Below, piece by piece: positions 1 through 10,561 of a stretch of DNA of 64,000 nt. Each line of letters opens with the position of its first letter. Positions within the stretch are counted from its first letter, which is position 1. The notes beneath the pieces were generated by a model. The model did no database searches and was not told the origin of the DNA. It saw nothing but the letters and a program-made list of their open reading frames with translations. A program made the translations under genes and the position numbers. The DNA is from Atriophallophorus winterbourni. Taxonomy: Eukaryota; Platyhelminthes; Trematoda; Plagiorchiida; Microphallidae. Location of the stretch: NCBI GenBank assembly GCA_013407085.1, contig JACCGJ010000663.1, positions 1 through 64,000 of the forward strand, in the 5' to 3' direction.

Positions 1-721
1 GCGTATAGGACGATACCATGTATAAGACGCAGTGGATATTTGACCCTAAAAACGATGGAAAAACTGTGTACCTATGTATAGGACGCATCCTAATTTTAGT
101 CCTTAATTTCCATTAATTTTTATAGAAACGGTGAACTTAAGTCAATCACGGTGACCTCCATACAATCGCTATGATCATCGTGTGTGCTGATTTCTGACTC
201 ATTCATCCTGTCAGTCAGCAGATGTCTGTCTAGACTATGTAGACTATCGTGGAAAGTGCACTTCTCATTCTTGGTAGTCATGTCGAATGATTGGATGACA
301 TTTTTAAGGAAAAGTTTCTGCTCCAACAAGAGTCAAATACTACTCCATGATTGGTTGATATTACATTTTCATGATTTTGAAGATACAGTTCATTATTACC
401 CTTCAACATGACGAAGACAAAAACGACAGAGCTATACTTCAAACTTTAAAATGGAAGTGATCAAGTACGCGAAAGAACACGGGAACCGGGCAGCTGAGGG
501 GCAATTTGGTCCGACTGAATGCATTGAATGCTTTGTTGAATGAAGACAGTGACGACGAGGATAAATATTGATAAATATTGTACCGGTTTATAAAATAAAT
601 TTTTGATATTATGATAAATGCTTAATTTTTATAATAAAAGTATCCATGGATAAGACGCACCCGGGTTTTTAGGGCAACTTATGAAGAAAAAAGTGCGTCC
701 TATACGCGGGTATTTACGGTA
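1..721 (+). mobile_element. pogo/Tigger-like DNA transposon, deletion derivative, left end cut by window
   Basis: The right end (about 684-721), read as its complement, starts TACCGTAAATACCCGCG and continues with a GTATAGGACGCAC block. The same GCGTATAGGACG motif opens the window at base 1, so the two are terminal inverted repeats and roughly the first 14 bases of the left one lie outside. Further GTATAGGACGC and ATAAGACGCA units occur just inside both ends. The interior holds only a short helix-turn-helix remnant, so this is a non-autonomous copy. A TA follows the right terminus, as expected for Tc1/mariner-superfamily insertions. The superfamily call rests on the termini plus the internal peptide. 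Confidence 0.6.
407..530 (+). pseudogene. pogo/CENP-B-type helix-turn-helix remnant of a transposase
   Basis: An ATG at 407 begins a MTKTK peptide. After a one-base slip in a run of A residues the reading continues as RQSYTSNFKMEVIKYA, then KEHGNRAAEGQFG, to about 520. This is the pattern of the N-terminal DNA-binding helix-turn-helix of pogo/Tigger transposases, where a basic SYT-FK-EVI-YA core is followed by an EHGNRAA helix. The DDE catalytic domain is absent. The frame slip and early stops make it a pseudogene. It lies between the terminal repeats of the enclosing element, which supports the assignment. Confidence 0.6.
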
Positions 722-3050
722 TATGGGGTGTTCGATGGAAATGCATGCAAATAGAAAATTTCTCATGCTCGTAGGTTTAGCCCATCTACGTGTGTGGGCA
801 CATGTGGATGAACAGGTTGTTTGTGATTGCTTTACATAACAGAGCCCAACATATAATGCTGTTACATTGATAATATAGTTGTCATTATGAAACATGAACT
901 ACTAAATGATTTTAATAATTACACGAACGAGTGAGCTCCTCGAGTTGAAGTTAAACAAGCGGTAGTTTGTTGAGCACGAAGGGTCAACGAAAAAAAGCAA
1001 AATTTCAATAGATCACAAAATATCAGACTCGAATACCTTCCGTTGGTATACATTTACTAAACTTAAATGAATGTCATCGTCTAGCTTCTATAAAATCGAA
1101 GAACAGTGTAACGATGACAAGGCTATCGACAGTGGTCTAGAGATAATTTTGTTCCAAAGCAATATTTCCATCGAAAACTGTTGACCCGATTGCCATCAAA
1201 TTTATTCGAATGATAATATCTGTTCGCGAGCTGGGACGAACTTGCTCTTGACCGCTCACTTTGGAGGTATTCAAAAAGAAACCTGGTCCTATAAAAATGA
1301 TGTTTTTTTCAACCACCCTTCAATTATACCCTACTGCCGGGTTCAAGTTATTTGCCTGCATTGTGTAAACACAGTATATTTTTATACGAGTTCTAACTTT
1401 AATTTGATAGTTTTAATTACTGGATCTTTCGTGGAACGTTGAGGTGGTTGAATTCTTTAAAGCAATTCTTCACATAAGTCGGGCAAATCGGTGTAATTAA
1501 GGTCAAATTTGTTCAAGTTAATTTTAATTCGGTGACCAAAAGATTCAAACGTGATTAAGTGAAGGGAGATGAATGAACAAAAGAAAGGTTGTATTAAACT
1601 GCGACGGAAATAAAACCGAAATGTTAGGAATCTGTTTGTGCTGCCATCGCAAGGTATACCTAAAGTGTTATCAATGTTTGTGGAAATGCTCGAAACAAAA
1701 TAATAAAAATGTTCAATGCCAGATGAAATGCCGACTATTTAGTGAACGAATTTTGTGATGAAAGTAACCTCATCATTATGATACAGAGAACCTGAACTTT
1801 TTATTATTGCAAATCGAATATTCAGGATTTCAGAATATATCGCGATGAAAAGCATCTAGATATAGCTCGTACAGAAAAACAATTCAAGGTTACCACCAAT
1901 GCTTCCATGTACTAAAACGCAAGTGTAATATACTCAACATAACATTGAACACAAGTGCATTCAAATGATGTTACAGATATTTATATATCTTTCGAAAGTC
2001 TCAAAGCTGGGAGCCAATTTCAAAGAAAAGAGACATGAATTACTCAGCAAAATTACCGATAGTAGTAAAAAGCGGAAATTGGAAAGGTAGTTGATTGGCA
2101 ACGTGCGGAGCGATATTAATGAATTTGGAATTAATAATCGAGAGTGTCAATTGAAGTTTGTAGCATTTTGCTGTAAATATCACACCACTTCGAATGCGAG
2201 ACAGGCTGGGGTGGCTAAGAATTTGCATTTGGTCGAGTTTTAGAAACCAGTGGCGAGTTTGGTTGTCCAGTGTTACTCGCTATCAAAAAGTAAGATATCT
2301 TATTTTAAGCATATGTCTTAATAATCGTCGGCAAAGTCCTGGGTAAAACATTCTAATAATCAATCGCAGCTTACCCAGGAGCCAGGAAGGTCGCTTGTAA
2401 ACCACCCCAAGATGTATGCTGTGGAAAACCTACCGCTTACTTAGACTAAGAAATACTTTTCCGAAATTATCGAGGTCAAAATCCTGTGTGTTTTGTTCGG
2501 CCGGTCAAATTTACATCACCTCGCATTTGTGAAATTCGAATGGTAAGTCATTCCTCATTGTACAATTATAATGTGCCTCCGAGTCGCCTTGCTGTCGCAC
2601 AGTCCACAATATATTCAATACGCGTCTATTGATATTGCAACCGTCGCGAACAGTTTTGCATGATAGCATTTGCAGTTGGTCGTTGATGTTTACCGGGTAG
2701 ATAAGTGTTTCAAACGAGGCAGCCTACTAATGGTAGCGAGGATTCGAAATTTTACACCATTTATTCGCTCCCTCGCATTGAGCTAAGCGATATTTTTGCC
2801 AAACATTTCTCTGATATTTCGAATCACGCAAAAACGTTATCAAAATAATTGCCCTGGCACGGGATTTCATTTAGGTAAGCAAGTTTAACGGTTTCCAATA
2901 AACCCAACGGTGACTTAAAAATTCAAAACTTTGTTTCTTCTTCTTCTGAATCGAAAGCAGAAGGGATAAAATCCCGTTTGAGCTTCATCACAGTAATAGA
3001 CATGGGTGACTTCTGCTGACAAGGCAAACCCTGAGAGTAGAGGAAAACCA
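722..3050. other. unassigned interval; one Cys-rich short ORF
   Basis: No host exon is recognised. A plus-strand ORF at 1573-1758 contains a CLCCHRKVYLKCYQC cluster that could be a decayed PHD-like zinc finger from a non-LTR retrotransposon ORF1, but no flanking element supports it. The rest is AT-rich with no clear motif. Confidence 0.3.
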
Positions 3051-3310
3051 CTATATCACTCCGGGGATCAAGTCCATCCGTCCCAACAAATGCTGATCCA
3101 ACGCGCTTTTGAATAGCTGTTCAGATTGTATAGACAGGAACCCTTTCGGTAGAGAGTTCCAAGTGTTCACCACCCGCGTGGATAGCGTGCTCACATTACT
3201 CAGCTGCAGCCTTCTAGACTTCTGCAACTTAAAGTCATGTCCACGAGTCCTCGACTCACCTACTAATCGGAAGTAGTGGAGGAACTCGTCTCCATATTCT
3301 ATTTCATTTT
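3051..3310 (-). pseudogene. CR1-like reverse transcriptase, C-terminal fragment
   Basis: The minus-strand reading includes ESRTRGHDFKLQKSRRLQ, then RVVNTWNSLPKG, then FKSALDQHL. This is the conserved tail of trematode CR1-like (LINE) polyproteins: an 'R-N-F-R-R-VWN-LP' module followed by 'FK-LD'. The fragment is 5'-truncated; further upstream the ORF (to 3458) loses similarity. It has no catalytic RT motifs. Such 5' truncation is usual for target-primed retroposition. Confidence 0.6.
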
Positions 3311-3859
3311 GCTGATTCGTCTGCAGATTTTGCAAATCAACCGATATAATTATCACGATAATTTGAATATTGGATCTAATTTTATATGTTGCAAATGATA
3401 ATTCCAGATGAAATAAAGATTTCATGTCGCATGTGTTTTGCAATTCGATCTTATCCATAACTCAGCACAGACAGGATTATTTCACCAGCTACTACATTTA
3501 ATTTAGTAGTTCAAAATTTAAATAAATACGAGAAGGTTCGGAGTTTAGAGGTGTGATCTTCGTAACAAAATAAAGTCCACTGGTCTGTTAGATATTTTGT
3601 TGATTCGTTTATATCTGTCAGTTAACGTCGACTAAATGATAATTTAAACGACATTAACATCTTAATAATTTATGCAATCCACAGATCAGATCAAACAATG
3701 TATGATTGCTTTAACTATTTGATTACCCCGTACTAAATGTAGCTTCGTACGAAATTCGTGTACCACTCAGACCAGGCACACATCAGCGAAACACTGTGAA
3801 GGTAACTGAGCTTAAAATAATAATATCCATAGTGTAAAAATAATCGAGCTTTATGTTCC

Positions 3860-4171
3860 TGCTATGTATTGTGTGTTTGAGAGACAGTTGTGCCTGGTGA
3901 ATAAACTAGATGATACGAGAGACCAAGCCCACCGAGACAGAGAACAGAACAACACAGGATGGTTAGGGAATGACCAAGCCGAGACTCATGACACAGGTCC
4001 TAGAGCTGGAAAGGGCCAGTGTTTATATAGAGAACACAAAAGGGTGTGCGAAGTAAGCGGTAAGGACATTGAAGCGTAAGGTTAGCACGTGCTACAGCAT
4101 GCATCCGCAATGTTCGAATAAGGACATTACCAAGGTCGCACGTGTCATGGGTGAAGACGCCTCACCCAACA
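3860..4171 (-). repeat. 3' LTR of the Ty3/gypsy element (312 bp)
   Basis: It begins TGTTGGGTGAGG and ends in CA on the minus strand. It matches the interrupted 5' LTR pieces and the solo LTR at 30455-30766. A CTATATAAACAC TATA-like box lies near 4023-4034 on the minus strand. The integrase stop codon (4162-4164) falls just inside the LTR. Confidence 0.8.
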
Positions 4172-5540
4172 CGTCCCCTCGTGAAACTTTCGTACTTTGT
4201 CCTCCTAGGGTCAACCTGTAACCTGGTTGTTGGTTTGCGAATTCTCTCGCCTCGCCTGAGTGTCACTGGGTTTGATGTTTCGGTGGTTTCTGTTGTTTGA
4301 ACGGGTAATCCTAATGTGTCCAGTAATATATCTAGTGAGACGCTAGCATCAACCGGAGGTTTGCATCGAGGATTGGTAGTTGAAGGACGTAATTGGTTGC
4401 GATGGCGTACCCATACACCATCTGGGACGGTCACTTCATAGAGAACTGTACCTCGAAGATGAGTGATTCGTCCGTAAACCAAAGGGTTCCTGTTCGGGCG
4501 ATGGTCGCGAACCCAAACATAGGTCCCATTACTTAGTGGAGAACTGTTTCTCACAGAAAGTTCTTCTTGGTCTTGGGTTTGAGTTGGTAACATACTCGTT
4601 AGAGTTGTACGCAATTTACGCCCCAAGAGGACTTCTGCTGGCGACTGCTGGTTAGGCAAACCTGGATGCGGTGCTGACCGGTAGAAAAGTAATCCTTGAA
4701 GCACTTCCATAGTTGTCCCCTCCCCACGCGCTTTTAAGAGTGCTCGTTTGAAGGTGTCAACAAAGCGTTCTGATTGATCATTGAATTGGGGGTGGTAGGG
4801 CGGAGACCAGAGGTGATTAATATTGTGTGCTTTACAGAACTGTTCAAAAATGGCGGAGGTGAATTGCGAACCGTTGTCAGAAACCATGGCGTTTGGTAAG
4901 CCATGTTGACTGAAGATTCGCTTCAGTGCATTGATGGTAGCGGTTGCAGTTGGCGAGTTCACCAGAGTGATTTCTGGCCATTTCGAATGGGCGTCAACCA
5001 CAATGAGATAGGATACATTATCGATTGGACCGGTGAAATCCACGTGTACTCGCTCCCAAGGTTGGGTTGTGGGTGGCCATGGAATTGGTTGTTGACGAGT
5101 GGGAGATTTCTCAGCTTGTTGGCACCTAGAGCAAGAACGAACCACATCTTCGATATCTTTGTCGATGCCCGGCCAGAACACGTGAGCTCTTGCGACTGCT
5201 TTCATTTGACCGATTCCGGGGTGCCCCAGATGGAGTTGTCTGAGAACTCGAAAACGAAGCGAAGAGGCGATTATTACACGGTCAGTGAACATGAGGCAAT
5301 CATTAATGATAGAAAGGGACCCACCTCGTCTCGAGAGGGCCAACAATGGAACCTCCAGAATTTTCTGTGGCTATTTCGTTTGTGTGTATTTAATGGCTTT
5401 CCAGAGAATCGGGTCTGATCTTGTTTCCCTCTTAATATCCGACACTGTGAACGGGATTGCTCTGACCGCATCAGATAATTGGCGATCAATTGTTTTTACA
5501 GCTATGTTAGCAATTCCAAAGTCTTCTTGCTGGTTAGCAC
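4162..5540 (-). pseudogene. Ty3/gypsy integrase (pol C-terminus), one in-frame stop
   Basis: From 5346 down there is an open 394-residue reading frame. It has an HHCC zinc finger (LHLGHPGI with CSRCQQ), then the catalytic D in VDFTGP, D in SDNGSQF and E in QSERF, so the DDE triad is complete. A C-terminal DNA-binding segment follows. Upstream in the same frame, separated by one TAG at 5371-5373, is the pre-integrase stretch FTVSDIKRETRSDP. The enzyme would join cDNA ends to chromosomal DNA in the nucleus. The frame runs three bases into the 3' LTR. It lacks a start of its own because the upstream pol domains are deleted. Confidence 0.8.
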
Positions 5541-5546
5541 AAAGGC

Positions 5547-5906
5547 TTAGCGATCGTGAAAAAGGTTTTGATGCCCGGGTGTGACGACGTGGGAAGAACC
5601 TTTTTGATTGTTTGGTGTCTTTCGGTTGACTGTATTCTGACAGAACCCATCTTTGTGTCCTATTTGGTTGCATTGCTTGCATCGATTGGTTCTGTGGGAG
5701 CATTCTCGGTGAAAGTGCCATTCTCCGCAATGTCTGCATGGATACAGTGGCTTGGATTTTTGAGCTGTGTTGAGCAGCCTTGGTTGTCGTGCTAGGTGCG
5801 GAGGCTGTTGTTGAGTGTTGTTCTGCTTTGGTTGATGTACCGCCTGGATTGTCAAATTGTCACGAATGTTCGACTGCACAAGGGCGGATTCGTTTTTAAT
5901 GTTCAT
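5547..5906 (-). pseudogene. Gag C-terminus with nucleocapsid zinc knuckles
   Basis: The reading contains CRHCGEWHFHREC followed by RCKQCNQIGHKDGFC, two CCHC-type knuckles that bind genomic RNA in the nucleocapsid. The reading then runs straight into a sequence with no protease motif and stops. The adjacent frame resumes with the pre-integrase region, so about 2 kb of pol is deleted near 5545-5580. The peptide is in a different frame from the upstream gag piece at 5903-6133. Confidence 0.75.
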
Positions 5907-6550
5907 TCGACGTTATGTTCTTCTCCGAGAGCTGGGAGCGTCATAGTTGGATCCTGCTCGAGACAATTCAGTAAACGAGTCTGAATATCTGAAAAAACCG
6001 AGGATCGCAGACTGCTGATAAAAATGAGACATTTAAATTGATCGTCAGTCAGTGAGCGCAATTTGAAGCGTTCACACTCTCTATTAACGTCTCCGAGAAA
6101 TGTCACAAAATCCGTCGTTTCATTCATGACCAAATTAAGACAGCGGTAACAAATATTGAATAGAGATTATTGGTCACCAAAACATTGCCTGAGTGATTCG
6201 ACTGTCTTTTCGAATGTACGGTCACGTGGGTTCTGAGGAAGAATTAAATTGCAATATTTGTCTAATTCCGCTGCACCCAATTTACGCAACAGCAGTCGAA
6301 CTTAACAGTCATCTCCCAGGTCATTGAGGTTGATTCGGAATATATCTTCATAACGCCGGAACCACGTGTCGAAAGTCACATTATTTTCCGGGTCGAAGTG
6401 AAATTCCATTATAGATAACATGAGAGATTCGGTAGATGGAGATTTGGGATCATTCGCAGAAGAATTTGCTTCTTTTATCTGGAGTAGTCGTTCGAGCAGC
6501 TTTTGTAAAACAGACACTTCGGATTCAGCGGACATGATTGGAAACACCAC
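5903..6550 (-). pseudogene. Gag matrix/capsid region, broken by stops
   Basis: The ATG at 6550 starts a peptide containing FDTWFRRYEDIF, the gag signature shared with the copy at 54723. After a stop at 6302 the same frame continues as LLLRKLGAAELDKYCN and LPQNPRDRTFEKTVESL, meets a second stop near 6170, and then reads ECERFKLRSLTDDQFK and CLIFISSLRS. Order and spacing match the 54723-55373 gag (YRRYEYVF, LLRKFGPVEHEKYCN, CERFKLKNLTENAFK). This Gag would form the virus-like particle. At least two nonsense mutations and one frame change inactivate it. Confidence 0.75.
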
Positions 6551-6560
6551 GTCGCCAAGT

Positions 6561-6611
6561 TGTTATGTAGTGGGCTTGAGAAACATTTGGGCCTGGTGAA
6601 TCAAATAGATG
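6561..6611 (-). repeat. 5' LTR, first piece
   Basis: It matches the first 50 or so bases of the LTR at 3860, starting TGTTATGTAGTGGG on the plus strand. It ends at the 13-bp duplication flanking the inserted retroposon. The TGGCGACGTGG primer-binding candidate lies immediately to its left. Confidence 0.75.
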
Positions 6612-7072
6612 GTTCCCAAGGTTGTCACAGCCGGGGGTGGTGGTGGGGATAAGCTCCCGCTACATAAAAAATGCTCCCATACGGCGTGCGTCTCAAATAG
6701 CCTCTGACCACCGAAGCCTAACTCCTGGCTTGCCCGTGGCGGCACTGCTTCTACTGACAGGAGAAGGGGCGAAGGCGGGTGACTGGCGCCTCAAAACCAG
6801 TTCGCTTCGGGTAGATGGAGCACGTCAGCCTGGAAGGGCAGTCCATCTAGGGGATGGAAACCCTGATTCCAAACCTCCGCTTCCTGCGGATTACACAATC
6901 ACAATACTCCGCCGAAGACGGACCAAAGCCCGTCTGCAAAAGGAGGAGGGTTAGACGCAGGGTCAGCAACCCCACTCTGTAAAAACCTAAAACCGCTACT
7001 GAAACCAAAGCAACATTTTTGTTGCCGAGGCCCTATGTTCCTCCAGGAACTCGAGGGATTAAGTCAAGTAAG
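6612..7072 (+). mobile_element. 461-bp retroposon inserted in the 5' LTR
   Basis: It is bounded by 13-bp direct repeats AATCAAATAGATG (6599-6611) and AATCAACTAGATG (7073-7085), one mismatch, a typical target duplication of LINE-driven retroposition. It ends in an AAGTCAAGTAAG-type short repeat tail rather than poly(A). The GC-richer body resembles the 5' leader of trematode RTE-like elements, including a 110-residue frame at 6622-6954 rich in Arg and Pro. It has no RT domain. A short RTE-mobilised, SINE-like derivative is the best reading; the RTE link is from memory of the family. Confidence 0.6.
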
Positions 7073-7204
7073 AATCAACTAGATGATACGAGTGACCAAG
7101 CCCACCGAGACAGAGAACACAGGATGGTTAGGAAATGATCAAGCCGAGACTCAGGACAGAGGTTCACAGGTCCTAGAGCTGGACAGGGCCAGTGTTTATA
7201 TAGA
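7073..7204 (-). repeat. 5' LTR, middle piece
   Basis: It continues the LTR where the 6612-7072 insertion broke it and ends at the ATAGA duplication (7200-7204) that flanks the CR1-like insertion. Confidence 0.75.
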
Positions 7205-7357
7205 TTCAAGATTCAAGAATTTATGGTCACAAAAAAGCACAGCTTCACAATTACCTTATCAAAGTAAATATTCGTTCAATAAGAGGTATAAAAAATAATT
7301 ATACGATGTCACTGGAGTCAAGTAATATGCTTACCCTGAGTCAATACACAGGCATCG

Positions 7358-8926
7358 TCAAATCGTTATGTAACAAATAAGTGTCCAAGTTTCGAGTGAA
7401 TGTTTTGATACAGGGAGAGGTGATAATTGCTTCGGAAAGGGCATTCCACATGAAACAGACACTACCGAATAGAAATATCGGCGATAGTTAGTACGGGAAT
7501 GGAGAATTTGTAGTGCCGCTGAGTGGCTACGTGTAATTCCTGACTCACGGTATTTGAACAAATGTTTGAGTGGATGATCTGGAGTATTCAATATTTTGTA
7601 TGTAATGATAACGTCACTTCGAAGTCTGCGTTTAAGGGGAGTGGGGATCTTTGGCTTTTTCAACCTTTCCTCGTATGTAAGGTCTCGAAAACCACGCACG
7701 AGTTTGGTTACACGATGATATATCCTGTCAAGCAAGAATATATCTTTTTTCATCCACGGAGTCCATGCTTGCGATGCATGTTCCATTGTAAGAATTAAGT
7801 AGGTCTTCATGATGCTTGGCAACGTTCCAGGCGTAAATGTTCTGAAGATCCGTCGCAGCATACCTAGAAGCTTTGAAGCACGCTTGTAAATGACCTCACA
7901 ATGTACGCTGTTCTTTAGGCTACCATATATCCAGACTCCAAGATCCTTCTCCGATTCGGTCCAGCTCAAAATCGTCTGCCCAAAGTGATATTCGTACTGA
8001 AATGGCTTACCGATTTGCAGTAACTTGCATTTTTGAAAATTGAACGGCAGTTTATTTCTAACTGACCATTCGTATAGTGCATCTAAATTACTTTGCAGTT
8101 TTACGCAGTCTGCAGTTGATGTTATTAGCAACCAAAGTTTAACTTCATCCGCATAAAGGGCTACCTTGCATGAGAGCGTCTCAGGTAAATCATTGATGTA
8201 AACTAAGAAAAGCACTGGTCCGAGGACGGAACCTTGCGGTACATCACTGGAGGTATCAATGGCTCGTGATTGTACCCCGTTAACTCGAAAGGTTGTCTTG
8301 CGCCCATTGATGTAGCTTTCGAACCATACGAGTAGCTGCCCGTCAATACCAATCTGTTTCAGCTTTTGTAACAACAGGAAGTGATCAACTCTGTCTAAAG
8401 CTTTCGACATATCCAGATGGCATGCGTGCATACTGTCTCCTGTGTCAACCGTTTGGGTCCAATCGTTTAATACCGTCAGCAAGTTTGTCAAGCATGAGCG
8501 AGCTTTATGAAATCCATGCTGGGCGAAAGATAGTATATTTTGTGATTCCAAGTGATGAACTATATTTTCCGTCATTATGCGCTTCATAACTGTGGATGGG
8601 AGTAGGGTGACAGGACGGTAGTTTGCGGGATCTGAACGGCTACCACCCTTATAAATTGGTGAAATTACCCCTGTCTTCCACTCTGTTGGCAACACTCCTT
8701 CGGTTAGGGAATGTTGGAACAATTGGCATAGTCGTTCACACAGCTGCTGGTCACAGGAGTTTAGTAGTGCTTGTGTTATTCCATCGGCTCCAGGAGATTT
8801 CCTAAGGTTCAGTCGACACAAGTGTCTTCGTATAATCGCTGAAATAATCTCAATATCATTCAGTTGTTGAGATACAATCGATGTCAGTAAATTCTCATTC
8901 GCCCTAACCGTTATCGGGCTAAACAC
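7358..8926 (-). pseudogene. CR1-like reverse transcriptase domain, damaged catalytic box
   Basis: This 522-residue frame carries the RT blocks in order: SPGADGITQALL, NYRPVTLLPS, AQHGFHKARSC, LDMSKALDRVDH, PQGSVLGPVLF and the catalytic box. The last reads YADE instead of YADD, replacing an essential aspartate, and the usual SKAFD is SKALD. Thumb and C-terminal parts follow (KDLGVWI, KRASKLLGMLRR). The frame continues upstream of the first Met without a clear natural start. The protein would copy element RNA at nicked target DNA. With YADE this copy is probably inactive, unless the base is a sequencing error. Confidence 0.8.
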
Positions 8927-9345
8927 ATTTTCATAAAATTGAGCGAGAGTATCAGCCGTTTCCTTTGCTGTGACTGTTAATCCATTCTCAGAAATAACAG
9001 GAATACCCCTGGTTTCACACTGGACCGAGCATTGACAATCCGATAGAGAAGTTTAGGGTTTTCTTCCATTTTCAAAGACAGAGAGCGATGGTAATATTGC
9101 TTGTCCTCTTTGACGAGAGCATTCACCTTGTTACGAATTTTACAAAATTGCTGCCAAGAAGCATCAGTTCTGGTCTTTAAGTGTTCAGTCCAAGCAAAGT
9201 TTCGTTTCCCGAGCCATTTTTTTGTGCGACTGTGAAGCTTAAATCGGAAGTCACTTGCCCGCCGTTCATCAACAAATCGCGAATTATGATCTTTGTTTGA
9301 CTGAAGTATTTTCGTGAGCGCACTGCAATCTGTTTAGGTGTTGTG

Positions 9346-10085
9346 CTAATCAAGTTCTTGCCAATTTACTAGCCCAAGCGATCCACGTAGACCCACGTAG
9401 TCGATCTTTCTGAATTGTTTGGCGGACGCACAAACTCGTCTAGCACTGCAAACAAACACAAAGGCTAGCACCAGATGATCACTCCGACCGATGGGCGCAA
9501 TGTAGTCAACACCCTCAACTGCTGTTTTCTCGGAAGAAAAGATTAGATCCAAAATGGATAGCAACTCTGATCCTCTTCTATGAGTAAAGTCAAACACATG
9601 ATTATGCAGTGGAATCATGTCGATCACCTCACGAAATTTGTGATCAAATGTGTTTAGAGGGTGATCGGATCTGGCAAAGAGATGAGGAAGATTGAATTCC
9701 CCGTGAGTAGTAATTGCGAGCTTCGCTTCTCTCCGGCGTAATGTAGCGCTTGTAATAACCTGTCATTTTGTGTAACATTCGAGGCTGGAGGGCGATATAT
9801 GATTCCAAGAATGCAATCGTCCTGTGACACATTCGTGAGACTGCACCAGAGGGTATCTTCGAAATCAAGGTTTGGATCGTGAATTTTCGTGCACTGAAGC
9901 CGTTCGTGACAGAATAAAGCCACATCACTAACTTTTCTTGGGCGATCGTTCCGTATTAGCTTCATGTTGGAGATTGAGAGTTCACTTTCAATCATACAGG
10001 ATTGAAACCAGGTTTCAGTAACAGCAACGAGGTCTGGCGTGTATCGTTTGCACAGCTCGGTCAGTTCAGTCAATTTGTTGAACAA
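9346..10085 (-). pseudogene. APE-type endonuclease domain of the CR1-like element
   Basis: Two frames, 10085-9654 and 9627-9346, together give the apurinic endonuclease fold signatures: LVAVTETWFQ, IIYRPPAS, then LDLIFSS and GRSDHLVL. In active copies this domain nicks target DNA to prime reverse transcription. The expected GDFNLP-like segment between the frames is degraded (LTGNSIFLISLP), marking a frameshift and substitutions. It lies directly upstream of the RT in the same orientation. Confidence 0.75.
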
Positions 10086-10109
10086 ACTTTGAGCATTGGG
10101 ATAGATGCA

Positions 10110-10364
10110 TTAAAGTGAGTTTTTAGAATGTAACACCGAGTCAGTATTAGTATTTATTGGTTCGACGATGTCGACGTCGGATCGAGATCGTTTTTTGAAG
10201 CAATTTGAAGTAATTTCGCTGGCAAACTTGCACCAGTCGCAGATAATTTCGTAATTCAAGGCTCCAGGTGGACCTAAACAGCTGCTTTTGAGTTGCACAG
10301 TCTAACGTTTTCAGGAAACCTGTTTCTGTTCACTTTTAGTTTACTTCGAACATCATCCGCCATG
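10110..10364 (-). pseudogene. CR1-like ORF1 remnant
   Basis: It starts MADDVRSKLKVNRNRF at 10364 and hits a stop within 30 codons. Another frame carries NYEIICDWCKFASEI, which looks like part of a zinc-finger module. At about 250 bp it is far shorter than a normal ORF1, so most is deleted. Confidence 0.45.
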
Positions 10365-10411
10365 CTACTTGAAAGAAACGTAACCTAAAGTGGATTTGCC
10401 ACTTTCCCGTG

Positions 10412-10556
10412 ATAGAGAACATAAATGGGTGTGCGAAGTAAGCGGTAAGGACATTGAAGCGTAAGTTTAGCACGTGTCACAGCGTGCATCCGCAATGTTC
10501 GGATAAGGACATTACCAAGGTCGCAAGTTTCATGGGTGAGGACGCCTCACCTAACA
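10412..10556 (-). repeat. 5' LTR, outer piece
   Basis: It resumes at ATAGAGAAC and ends CTAACA, followed at once by the GTTCC target duplication. It matches 4030-4171 closely. Confidence 0.8.
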
Positions 10557-10561
10557 GTTCC

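Larger units (their letters stand above)
7205..10411 (-). mobile_element. CR1-like non-LTR retrotransposon, near full length, nested in LTR
   Basis: It is inserted at ATAGA (7200-7204 and 10412-10416). Reading minus: a short leader, an ORF1 start MADDVRSKLKVNRNRF near 10364, a broken Cys-containing ORF1 piece, APE endonuclease (10085-9346), a linker and RT (to 7358). It ends in a TTGAATC tandem tail instead of poly(A). ORF1 is shortened and frames shift several times, so it is dead. Lying inside an LTR, it is younger than the host LTR element. Confidence 0.8.
3860..10556 (-). mobile_element. Ty3/gypsy (K02A2.6/Mag-like) LTR retrotransposon with nested insertions
   Basis: The 3' LTR is 3860-4171. 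The 5' LTR is split into 6561-6611, 7073-7204 and 10412-10556. The flanking pentamer GTTCC is present at 3855-3859 and again at 10557-10561, a 5-bp target duplication that fixes both boundaries. LTRs run TG to CA. In element order: 5' LTR, primer-binding candidate TGGCGACGTGG next to 6561, gag, zinc knuckle, then a direct jump to the pre-integrase region, integrase, a GAGGGGA-type polypurine tract and the 3' LTR. Protease, RT and RNase H are missing, so the copy could move only with help. A 461-bp retroposon and a 3.2-kb CR1-like element later entered the 5' LTR. Confidence 0.85.

Noticed and set aside
6612..7072. A hammerhead ribozyme, as found in some flatworm retroposons
   Set aside because: The conserved CTGATGA and GAAA core could not be found in the expected order here or elsewhere in the window.
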